NCBI GenBank assembly: GCA_023395595.1
Contig: JAEWYO010000057.1
Location: forward strand, 1-54,705
Reading direction: 5' to 3'
Origin: Bacillota bacterium
Lineage (GTDB): Bacteria; Bacillota; Clostridia; Christensenellales; CAG-138
Length of the DNA: 54,705 bases
Made by a program: the position numbers and the translations under genes. This document shows, in pieces, positions 33,551 through 40,649 of this stretch (position 1 is the first letter of the stretch; each line of letters starts with the position of its first letter). A model generated the notes under the pieces. It saw only the letters and a program-made list of their open reading frames with translations, was not told the origin of the DNA and made no database searches.

Positions 33551-33594
33551 CAAAAACCTGCATCCGGCAGAAGGTAAGGCGGATCGGGCGAACA

Positions 33595-33627
33595 CAAAAA
33601 AACGCCGCAACCAGTTTGGTCACGGCG
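33595..33627 (-). terminator. Terminator of the 33652-34671 gene
   Basis: On the minus strand CGCCGTGACC pairs with GGTTGCGGCG around AAACT and is followed by TTTTTTTG. Confidence 0.88.
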
Positions 33628-33651
33628 AATGTTCATTCGGATGGAATTGAC

Positions 33652-34671
33652 TTAAGCCTTCTTCTTCTTGAGCAGTGCGGCAACACCGGCAAACAGCCAC
33701 GCGAGCACAAACACCAGCCCGTATAGGATCACGGGAATCCATGTGATCTGGTGGATGTCCGCCCAGCCGACCGGCGTTCCGGTGAGAAAGCCGCCGAGTC
33801 CGCCGCTATAGGTGGTCACCACCAGCGCGGCATAGGCGGCAAACACGCCAGCGATGGCAAAGCCGCTCTTAAAGATGCCGAACATCTGTGTCACCAGGAA
33901 CATCATCAGGAAACCGAAGAAGAACATCGGCCACATGCCGTTGCCCGCGCCCAACGCGACAACCGCGCCGTGGAGCGCGACGAACACCTCAAGAAACGTC
34001 AGCCAGCCGATTTTTGTGTGCCACGTTGTCCGCGCGAGGGAGAGCTGACCCATCAGCAGGAAGAGATAGAGGAAGCCAAGCAGGTGCCCCAGCGTGCCTT
34101 CCATCGGATGGAACCAGAAGGTATAGATCACCGCCCAGGAGATATAGAACCCGTGCACTTTTTGCGTGGCGGCAACGCCGAGCGGCGGTAGAGCAACCTT
34201 CTTGCCGAAGAACAGCCCGCGCCTGCTGTTGAGCAGGATCAACATCATCACGAGCATTACGATGACCGAGCCTTGTGAACTCATCACCGGCACAAACTGC
34301 GCCAGCGCGTCATAAAACAGCGCGGTCTGCACGAGATGCAGCACGATGAACACAGCGTTGACGATCAATAGTTGCAGGTTGTATTTCCCGATGGTTCCCG
34401 CCTCCGGACGCGGCGCATTCTTGAGCTTGGCAATCAGCACCCATACGGTGATCTGATGACCAAGATACAGTACCCACATGCTGATGGAGGCAAGCAACTC
34501 CGGTTTTGGCAGTTTCCAATAGTACCAGTTGGCTCCGCTATCCGGCAGCAGCATCGCGCGAAACGTCGCAAGCAAAGGGGAAACGAGCCACGTTGCCGCG
34601 ACCATTGCAAACGAAAAGAGAAACACAAATGTGAGCGCGGAGTTTAAGCGATAAGACTTCTGTTTTTCCAT
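33652..34671 (-). CDS. Polytopic membrane protein of unknown family
   Basis: The 339-residue protein has eight or nine hydrophobic helices and a short basic C terminus (LLKKKKA). Notable intramembrane or edge residues include WVLYLGHQITVWVLI, TFWFHPMEGTLGHLLGFLYLF and TTWHTKIGWLTFLEVFVALHGA, which place several His in or near helices. Such His-rich polytopic proteins can bind heme or metals, but I see no decisive motif. ATG 34671 follows GGGAGG. It may form an operon with the upstream hydrolase. Function unknown. Confidence 0.78.
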   Translation of the reverse strand: MEKQKSYRLNSALTFVFLFSFAMVAATWLVSPLLATFRAMLLPDSGANWYYWKLPKPELLASISMWVLYLGHQITVWVLIAKLKNAPRPEAGTIGKYNLQLLIVNAVFIVLHLVQTALFYDALAQFVPVMSSQGSVIVMLVMMLILLNSRRGLFFGKKVALPPLGVAATQKVHGFYISWAVIYTFWFHPMEGTLGHLLGFLYLFLLMGQLSLARTTWHTKIGWLTFLEVFVALHGAVVALGAGNGMWPMFFFGFLMMFLVTQMFGIFKSGFAIAGVFAAYAALVVTTYSGGLGGFLTGTPVGWADIHQITWIPVILYGLVFVLAWLFAGVAALLKKKKA

Positions 34672-34729
34672 GCGGATTCAACCTCCCGTTTGGTTATTAC
34701 ATTATCAAAGACAACAATGATCTGAGTTC

Positions 34730-35452
34730 TTAATCTGTAGTGAGGAACGCAACCATCGCCTCGGCGGCCTTGGTTTGCTGCGCTTCGCGAGAGATAGAGG
34801 CGACGCCGTCGCCCTCCTGCGTGCCGTAGTTGCCAAACTGCGCGTGATTACCGCCGGCGAGCTCCAAAACGTTTGCAACGCCCGCAAGCTTCGTCTTGTC
34901 GAGCATGATATCCTCGCTGCCGTAGATGCACAGCGTTGGAATCGGGCTGTCATTGACGGGATATGCACCGAGCAGGATCAGCCCGCCGAAGCGATCCTCC
35001 TTGCCTGCGATAAAGCTGCTTGCCATCGCGCCGCCGAGGCTGTGCCCGCCGATATACCAGCGAGAGACACTCGGGACTGTGTCGGGCACCTTGTCCGCCG
35101 CGTTGATGTCAAAAACCGCGAGGTTGAACGGCATCTTCACGAGCGCGACGGTGACGCCCTGCGCGCGCAGCTTCTCCAGCAGTGGCAGATAGGCAGTGTC
35201 CTCCACCTTGCCGCCGGGATAGAAGATCAATCCGCGCCCGGTATCGTTGCCTACGTCGGGTGTGAGGATGGTCAGGTTGCCTTCCTGACGGATCGAGGGA
35301 TTGTTTTGCAGCAGAGAAAGCGCAGTTTCGTCTGCGTGGCGATAGTCGTTTACATAAGAAAAGAATGCAACCGCGAGGAAGACGAGCAGCGCAGCAAGGA
35401 TGATGAGGATATATCGACCCGCGTGTCTGCGGCTTTTTTGCGTTTGTTCCAA
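34730..35452 (-). CDS. Membrane-anchored alpha/beta hydrolase
   Basis: The 240-residue protein has an N-terminal helix (about 13-33) followed by an extracytoplasmic alpha/beta-hydrolase domain. The nucleophile is Ser138 in GGHSLGG, an acid residue lies in YGSEDIM, and His is likely in GGNHAQFG. The oxyanion-side strand is IFYPGGKVE. The start is TTG 35452 behind AAAGGAGGA. Many Clostridia have such hydrolases of unknown ester substrate. It precedes the polytopic membrane protein by 58 bases. Confidence 0.88.
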   Translation of the reverse strand: MEQTQKSRRHAGRYILIILAALLVFLAVAFFSYVNDYRHADETALSLLQNNPSIRQEGNLTILTPDVGNDTGRGLIFYPGGKVEDTAYLPLLEKLRAQGVTVALVKMPFNLAVFDINAADKVPDTVPSVSRWYIGGHSLGGAMASSFIAGKEDRFGGLILLGAYPVNDSPIPTLCIYGSEDIMLDKTKLAGVANVLELAGGNHAQFGNYGTQEGDGVASISREAQQTKAAEAMVAFLTTD

Positions 35453-35553
35453 GAGAATTCCTCCTTTGAGAATCGATGTTCCTAGGAATGTGATGAACTA
35501 GTTCTATCCTATCGGGTCGCGCAGACGGAATCAATCCTCGGATGGTGACAAAC

Positions 35554-36321
35554 TCACGGGCAGGGGATGCAGCGATAGGCGAATATCGTTACGGTGCCTT
35601 TGCCGGGGTACGTCTTGGTCTCATAGATCTTGGGAAACGCCTTGATCAGGTCGGTCAGCTTGGAAAAGCCATACGTCTTGCTGTCAAAGTCCGGCATCAC
35701 GCGCTTGATATAGCCGCCCGCGGAAGAGATGTTGACCCAGCCGTCGGCGTCCTGATAGCGCTCGCTCGCGGTTTTCAGGTGGCTGTGAATGGGCGCAAGA
35801 TCGGTCTTTGGCGGCGTTTTCTCCGGCTTCTTGGCGGGCTTTGCTTCCTCCGGTTGTGCGGGCTTCGGCTTCTCCGTGTCGCCGAGGTTGTGCGTGAGGA
35901 TGAAGTTGTCGCAGGCATTTCGAAACGAGAGAGGGGTTTTCTCCTCGCCCACGCCGAAGACGTAGATGCCCGCCTCGCGCAAGCGAATTGCAAGCGGGGT
36001 GTAGTCGCTGTCGCTGGAGACCAGCGCAACCGCGTCATACATCTGCGTGTGCAGCAGGTCCATGGCACCGATGGCGAGGGAGAGGTCGGTCGCGTTCTTG
36101 CCCGTCGTGTAGGCAAACTGCTGTTCCGGCTTGATTGCGAGGGTTTTGAGCTGCTCCTCCCAGTTTTTCAGCGCGCGGTCTTTCCAGTTACCGTAGGCGC
36201 GCTTGACGACGATGCGCCCGTAGGTGGAGAGTTCTTCCAAAATCAGCGATAGTTTGCTCAATTGCGCGTTATCCGCATCAATCAGCACCGCAATATTCTC
36301 TAAGGATTCCGATTTATCCAT
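35554..36321 (-). CDS. NYN-domain RNase-like protein with OST-HTH domain
   Basis: The 255-residue protein has a PIN-like NYN domain (about 1-150) with acidic residues in AVLIDADNAQ, KNATDLSLAIGAMDLL and ALVSSDSDYTPLA. A Lys/Pro-rich linker (about 152-175) leads to an OST-HTH/LOTUS-like domain (about 180-250). This pairing is common in bacteria and is thought to cut or bind structured RNA. It has its own extended -10 promoter. Target RNA unknown. Confidence 0.9.
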   Translation of the reverse strand: MDKSESLENIAVLIDADNAQLSKLSLILEELSTYGRIVVKRAYGNWKDRALKNWEEQLKTLAIKPEQQFAYTTGKNATDLSLAIGAMDLLHTQMYDAVALVSSDSDYTPLAIRLREAGIYVFGVGEEKTPLSFRNACDNFILTHNLGDTEKPKPAQPEEAKPAKKPEKTPPKTDLAPIHSHLKTASERYQDADGWVNISSAGGYIKRVMPDFDSKTYGFSKLTDLIKAFPKIYETKTYPGKGTVTIFAYRCIPCP

Positions 36322-36377
36322 GTATGGTTGCTCCGTTTCCGCCGCAAAGCTTGCGGCGTTGGGTTCGCTCTGTCGCC

Positions 36378-36386
36378 ATTATAACA
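36378..36386 (-). promoter_or_regulatory. Extended -10 promoter of the NYN gene
   Basis: On the minus strand TGTTATAAT gives the TGnTATAAT extended -10, about 50 bases before ATG. The -35 region is poor, as usual for this promoter type. Confidence 0.6.
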
Positions 36387-36407
36387 CAACCGCGTGCGGT
36401 GTATGCC

Positions 36408-36445
36408 CAAAACAAAAGCAGCCCCGCTCGCGCGCGGGACTGCTT
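36408..36445 (-). terminator. Terminator of the secreted proline-rich protein gene
   Basis: On the minus strand AGCAGTCCCG pairs with CGGGGCTGCT (one mismatch) around a GC-rich loop and is followed by TTTGTTTT. Confidence 0.82.
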
Positions 36446-36531
36446 CTGAAAAGGAAGAGGAATCATGAAGAAGATTGCGTTCAATCTATCGTGAAAAAGT
36501 TTGAATCGATTTATTTGGACGAAAGAGGAAG

Positions 36532-37413
36532 TCATCCTTCCACGGGGACATCCACCGGCTGCCAGACGGGGCTTGTTTCCATGGTATCCTGCAGCTCCTC
36601 CCAGCCATCCTCGTTGTTGCCGAGCGTTGTCATATAGAACCCCACGCGGCTGTCGTTGTAGGGATGCTTCTGGGTGTATTCCATCCAGGTTGCCGCGTCG
36701 TCGTCATAGACGAGATTGGTTGCCCATTGGTTGCCGCTACGGTCGGAATTCTGCGTCGTGTAGACCACGGGGACAAACTCGCTGGAAAGCCCGCTCATGT
36801 AAACCTGCACATACAGCGTTTTGCCCTGCTGATACTCGGTGGCGGCGACCACTTCGCTCTCCAACTGCTCCCAGCTTCCGCCGAGATCGGCCAGCAGCTT
36901 GGTGCGGATGGCGTCGTTACCGAGGCTGTTGTTGGAAGCACCAAGCAGCGTGCGTTTTTCTGCCGTCGTGGTGCAGGCGTAATACTGGGTCAGTAGTGCG
37001 TTTGCGCGCTCCAGCAGACGGATGGCGGCGGAGGTTGCCGCAACCGGTGCTTCCGGCGTGGTTGGTTCCTCGACTACCGGTTCTTCCACAACGGGAACTT
37101 CCGGCTTGACCGGTTCTTCCGCGACGGGTTCCTGTGCAACCGGCGCTTCTGCGGCGGGCTGCGCGGCGGCGGGTGCGGTTTCCGGAAGGATCACCTGGGT
37201 GAGCACGAGGGGTTCTACCGCAGCGGGCGCTGCCAGCGGGACTGCGTCGTCCGAAATGGTCTCAAGCGTCGTCGCATCGGTGGACTGGCTGTATACGGGC
37301 GAGGAGGAGACGACTGCGCCGTTCGCCGGGGACCCGCCCATCAGGACGACGGTGAACGCAATCAGCAGTAATCCAAGGGAGAGAAGCAATGCCCGTAACA
37401 CTTTGTTTTTCAT
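36532..37413 (-). CDS. Secreted protein with Pro/Glu/Val-rich linker
   Basis: The 293-residue protein has a signal peptide (about 1-33) and then a low-complexity region (about 60-125) built of repeated PVAEEPV / VVEEPTTPEAPV-like units. A folded C-terminal domain (about 130-290) follows, rich in aromatic and Asn residues (YMSGLSSEFVPVVYTTQNSDR, TWMEYTQKHPYND). The linker resembles wall-spanning stalks of Gram-positive surface proteins, but no sortase signal is visible. The C-terminal domain is not recognised. Single gene with its own terminator. Confidence 0.85.
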   Translation of the reverse strand: MKNKVLRALLLSLGLLLIAFTVVLMGGSPANGAVVSSSPVYSQSTDATTLETISDDAVPLAAPAAVEPLVLTQVILPETAPAAAQPAAEAPVAQEPVAEEPVKPEVPVVEEPVVEEPTTPEAPVAATSAAIRLLERANALLTQYYACTTTAEKRTLLGASNNSLGNDAIRTKLLADLGGSWEQLESEVVAATEYQQGKTLYVQVYMSGLSSEFVPVVYTTQNSDRSGNQWATNLVYDDDAATWMEYTQKHPYNDSRVGFYMTTLGNNEDGWEELQDTMETSPVWQPVDVPVEG

Positions 37414-37774
37414 CGGTAAACCTCTTTATCAATTCTATGACCCTAGCATACGCGGAAAATATTACATGAGCGTTACAAACAAAAAAGAAAAGCAAAAGAA
37501 TTTGAATTTTGATTATAAAATGCATGTTCAATAGAGAATCGAATGAAAAATACGCAATGCACGGGTAAAGCGACTGTGTTGTGTGACAATATTACAATCG
37601 ACGGTACCGGAAGAAGTAGCGTGGAAGTGCAATCCGTGGAGCAAGAACTTGTGCAGCATACCAAAAAAGATTGAAACATCTATTCTGAACAGACCGATTT
37701 ATAAAAGTAATCGTAATGTAATTATACAAAGCGAACGGAGCCAACGGCTATGTAACAAAACATACTTTTCTGCG
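37414..37774. other. AT-rich intergenic stretch without a supported gene
   Basis: It is clearly richer in A and T than its neighbours. I find no open frame with a ribosome site. It lies upstream of the secreted-protein gene and so should hold that promoter, but no clear -35/-10 pair stands out. Confidence 0.6.
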
Positions 37775-37812
37775 CAAAAAAAGAAGCATCCGGAAAATAT
37801 ATTCCGAATGCT
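37775..37812 (-). terminator. Terminator of the DEAD-box helicase gene
   Basis: On the minus strand AGCATTCGGA pairs with TCCGGATGCT (one mismatch) across an AT-rich loop and is followed by TCTTTTTTTG. Confidence 0.8.
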
Positions 37813-37839
37813 CCTGCTTTTTGCTTGGTTGAGCGAGAA

Positions 37840-38928
37840 TCAGTTTGTCAACACGTTATACTGCCGCTTGATGACGCGCAGACGCGGGATGTCCTGCTCG
37901 CTGACCAGCGTGGCGGCAAAGCCATCGTGCCCTGCGCGGCCGGTTCTGCCGATGCGGTGGACGTAATACTCGGGTTTGTCCGGTACGTCATAGTTGATGA
38001 CGAGGTCGATGTTGTCCACATCGATACCGCGGGCGGCAACGTCGGTTGCAACCAGCACGGGGGTCTTGCCCGCGCGGAAATCGCGCATGATGGCGTTGCG
38101 TTGGCTCTGGCTCAGGTCGCCATGGATACAGGCGCTGACGAGACCACCGTCGTTGAGTTTTTTGGTGACGGTCTTCACCCGGTTGCGCGTGTTGCAAAAG
38201 ATCAGCGTCAGGCGCGGGTCGGTCTCCTTCATGAGGTAGTTGACGGTGGTGATCTTGCCCGATTCCGGCGTATGGATGCTCATCTGGCGCACAGTCTTGG
38301 TGGGCTCGTTGCGCTCGCCAACTTCGACGGTCAGCGGATTGGTCAGATAGCTCTGCGCAATGCCGGAGATCTCTTTGCTCATGGTTGCAGAGAAGAGCAT
38401 CATCTGGCGTTCCTGCGGAATCGCGCTGAGAATCCATTTGATGTCCGGAAGGAAACCAAAGTCGAGCATTTCGTCCGCCTCGTCGAGCACGACGTAGCGG
38501 ATGTTGCTGAGCTTCAGCGCGTTCTGACCGATGAGGTCTTTCACGCGGCCGGGTGTGCCGACGACAACCTGCGCGCCGCCGCGCAGCGCCTGAATCTGCA
38601 CATAGGGGGACTGCCCGCCATAGATAGAGACGGTGCGCATCTTCTTGTGCTGGGAAAGCTTCTTAAACACCGCCGTGGTCTGCAGCGCGAGTTCACGCGT
38701 CGGGCAGAGAATCAGCGCCTGCGGCTTTCTGTTTTCGGGGTTGATTTTTTCGATGATCGGTACCGCGAACGCCGCGGTTTTGCCCGTGCCGGTCTGCGCG
38801 ATGCCGATGAGGTCGCGGTTATCCAGCAGGGTTTCGAGGCTCTGTGCTTGAATCGGGGTCGGGGTTTCGTAGCCGGCAGCCGCCAGCGTTTGCTGCATTT
38901 CCGGGGATAGGAGTTCTGTGTAATTCAT
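37840..38928 (-). CDS. DEAD-box RNA helicase, minimal form
   Basis: The 362-residue helicase has all core motifs: Q motif around TPIQAQSL, motif I AQTGTGKT, Ia PTRELALQ, II LDEADEMLDFGF, III SAT, and C-terminal RGIDVDNIDLVINYDVP and HRIGRTGRAG. It ends soon after motif VI, with no RNA-binding extension, so it is shorter than CshA or RhlE. ATG 38928 is the family N terminus (MNYTELLSPEMQQ); the longer frame to 39090 crosses a leader hairpin. Its role is RNA unwinding, perhaps in cold or ribosome assembly. A terminator-like hairpin sits in its leader. Confidence 0.94.
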   Translation of the reverse strand: MNYTELLSPEMQQTLAAAGYETPTPIQAQSLETLLDNRDLIGIAQTGTGKTAAFAVPIIEKINPENRKPQALILCPTRELALQTTAVFKKLSQHKKMRTVSIYGGQSPYVQIQALRGGAQVVVGTPGRVKDLIGQNALKLSNIRYVVLDEADEMLDFGFLPDIKWILSAIPQERQMMLFSATMSKEISGIAQSYLTNPLTVEVGERNEPTKTVRQMSIHTPESGKITTVNYLMKETDPRLTLIFCNTRNRVKTVTKKLNDGGLVSACIHGDLSQSQRNAIMRDFRAGKTPVLVATDVAARGIDVDNIDLVINYDVPDKPEYYVHRIGRTGRAGHDGFAATLVSEQDIPRLRVIKRQYNVLTN

Positions 38929-38958
38929 GTACCGTTTTCTTTCTGTTCCGAGATGCCA

Positions 38959-38999
38959 TAAAAATAAGACCATGCCGACCATAGCGGGCATCGTCTTAT
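38959..38999 (-). terminator. Terminator-like hairpin in the helicase leader
   Basis: On the minus strand ATAAGAC-n-ATGCC pairs with GGCAT-n-GTCTTAT, followed by TTTTTATGG, about 30 bases before the start codon. It fits a leader attenuator. The remaining stretch to 39304 shows only a GGCAAG/CTTGCC palindrome near 39087-39109. Confidence 0.65.
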
Positions 39000-39304
39000 C
39001 GAAAAAGCATACTTTTCCTGTAAAAACGTTGTCCTGTCGTCTAATCGATATTGATACGTCGGAGCCGGAACGCTCGTAGCCGTATGGCAAGTGATGTAGT
39101 TTTCTTGCCAGGGCGTATCATAAATGCGACAGACAACGGGAGTTCGTACGAAAATCTTGGGTATCGTTTCGAGTCAAATTGTATCCCCTGCACTTCTTCA
39201 ACAGGGGTGCTGCATCACAATACTTTGGTAGATTAGCACACTTGTTCGTATTTGTAAAGGAATTATTGTACTACCGTGTGATTCGAGGTGAGCTGCGTTG
39301 CATG

Positions 39305-39775
39305 CTAGACCTGCTCCAGCAGAGAGATCTGTTTCTCTCGCATTTCGCGCACCTTCTCCAAATCGCTCGGATACATGCGGTTGATGAGCTTGACCGCGTA
39401 GTCGCTGGCAACCAGCGCGTGGCGCTTGACGTGCGGCGTTGCAGCGATTTGCCCGAGTGTGCGGTAGACAAGCACATAGACCGGGTCTGGTTCCTCCCGC
39501 GCGAGGCGATGCAGCGCAAAGGCGATCTGCCTCGCTTCCTGAAACTTCACCGTTCCTGCCTGCCATGCGCGGCTGACGGAGAAGCAGGACTCGACGGTTG
39601 CGTTTATGGGCATGCCGGAAAGCGCCAACACGTGTTCCGCCAGCAACAGGCTATAGCGGGACACATCCTTGTGGGTTTTTGTTTCGTAAACGGAGATCAG
39701 TTTCGCTTTGAGCTCCGGCACATCGTCCAACTTTTTGATGATCGTAACGCCTTCGAGCTCGTTGGTGTGTTTCAC
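39305..39775 (-). CDS. Imm5-like putative immunity protein
   Basis: The 156-residue all-helical protein has the Imm5-type layout: RYSLLLAEHVLALSG, then FSVSRAWQAGTVKFQEARQIAFALHRLAREEPDP, then ATPHVKRHALVASDYAVKLI. Imm5-like proteins are annotated as contact-toxin immunity proteins by genome context, though many occur alone as here. No toxin is adjacent. GTG 39775 has the best Shine-Dalgarno (AGAGAGG seven bases upstream); an ATG at 39808 is possible. Functional call is tentative. Confidence 0.72.
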   Translation of the reverse strand: MKHTNELEGVTIIKKLDDVPELKAKLISVYETKTHKDVSRYSLLLAEHVLALSGMPINATVESCFSVSRAWQAGTVKFQEARQIAFALHRLAREEPDPVYVLVYRTLGQIAATPHVKRHALVASDYAVKLINRMYPSDLEKVREMREKQISLLEQV

Positions 39776-39872
39776 TTGATTCACCTCTCTTTGGGAGTAT
39801 TGTATCATCCCCTCGCGTTCTTATAAGACGAAAATTGCATTATGATAAAATCTCGTTTCTCAAAAAGGGTAG

Positions 39873-39900
39873 AAAAAAACGCTCCCTTGTGAGGAGCGTT
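39873..39900 (-). terminator. Terminator of the zinc-ribbon gene
   Basis: On the minus strand AACGCTCC and GGAGCGTT form a perfect stem, followed by TTTTTTC. Confidence 0.88.
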
Positions 39901-39916
39901 TTGTGCTTCAGATCAA

Positions 39917-40192
39917 TTACTTGCGGAAGCAGTCGCTGCAATAAACAGGACGGTCGGAACGGGGCTGGAAGGGAACTTTGCAGGGCTTGCCGCAGCCTGC
40001 GCAGACCGCGTCATACATCTGACGGTCGCCGCTGCCACCACGGGGAGAGCTCTGCTTGCGGGCGGTACGGCAATTCTTGCAACGCTGGGGCTCATTGGTG
40101 AAACCCTTTTCCGCGTAGAATTCCTGCTCGCTGGCGGTGAAGGTGAAGCTGGCTCCGCAATCTTTGCAGACGATGGTTTTGTCGCTGAACAT
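39917..40192 (-). CDS. Zinc-ribbon protein
   Basis: The 91-residue protein has two zinc-finger-type pairs. The first ribbon is CKDCGASFTFTASEQEFYAEKGF to CKNC, the second CAGCGKPCKVPF to CSDC. The linker is basic and Gly/Arg-rich (RKQSSPRGGSGDR), suitable for nucleic-acid contact. This CxxC-type small protein is widespread in Clostridia and Chloroflexi-like genomes, function unknown. ATG 40192 follows AAAGAGG. Its transcript may carry a leader of nearly 280 bases (see the candidate RNA). Confidence 0.9.
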   Translation of the reverse strand: MFSDKTIVCKDCGASFTFTASEQEFYAEKGFTNEPQRCKNCRTARKQSSPRGGSGDRQMYDAVCAGCGKPCKVPFQPRSDRPVYCSDCFRK

Positions 40193-40398
40193 GGAAATAC
40201 CTCTTTCGTTTTTTGATGGTTTTTGTTCTGGTGTACCCGTTCAATCACATTCATCTTTCGTGAATGGTTGCATCCTTGCTTGGGTTGGCGGCTTGAGGCT
40301 CCGGAAGAAACGAAAAAGGATCGTCTGTTTTCGCGAGACCAAGATGCCCTCGACCCTATCCAATACGCCATGTTGACTTTCGCCAATGTGCTCTTATC

Positions 40399-40451
40399 AA
40401 AAAACACATGCGCTCAATCATCAAATAACGGATGATCAGCATACATGTGCG
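40399..40451 (-). terminator. Terminator hairpin of the candidate small RNA
   Basis: On the minus strand GCACATG-n-GATCATC pairs with GATGATT-n-CATGTG, followed by TTTTTT. Confidence 0.65.
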
Positions 40452-40474
40452 GTCAAAGCAATTATTTTGAATAC
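40399..40474 (-). ncRNA. Candidate small RNA or attenuated leader
   Basis: A consensus promoter (40509-40481) would start transcription near 40474, and a long imperfect hairpin with a T6 run ends at 40399. The product would be about 75 bases. No open frame fits. It could be an independent small RNA or a prematurely ended leader of the zinc-ribbon gene. Confidence 0.5.
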
Positions 40475-40480
40475 TGCATG

Positions 40481-40509
40481 ACTATATCATAAAGATTTTC
40501 GCCTGTCAA
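40481..40509 (-). promoter_or_regulatory. Strong promoter upstream of the candidate small RNA
   Basis: On the minus strand perfect TTGACA (40509-40504) and TATAGT (40486-40481) are 17 bases apart. Confidence 0.8.
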
Positions 40510-40585
40510 TTATTTCATGCTAACAATATTGTCAAATGCATATACAGTCATGATTTTTGTTGCAGTTTACCGAATTTTTCCTGAA

Positions 40586-40620
40586 AAGGAGCGCATATCC
40601 GCGTTGGATATGCGCTCCTT
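40586..40620 (-). terminator. Terminator of pckA
   Basis: AAGGAGCGCATATCC and GGATATGCGCTCCTT form a perfect 15-bp stem with a five-base loop, next to a short T-rich tail on the minus strand. Confidence 0.82.
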
Positions 40621-40649
40621 GCGTTGGTTTTACCTGTGAGAAGGTTCTC

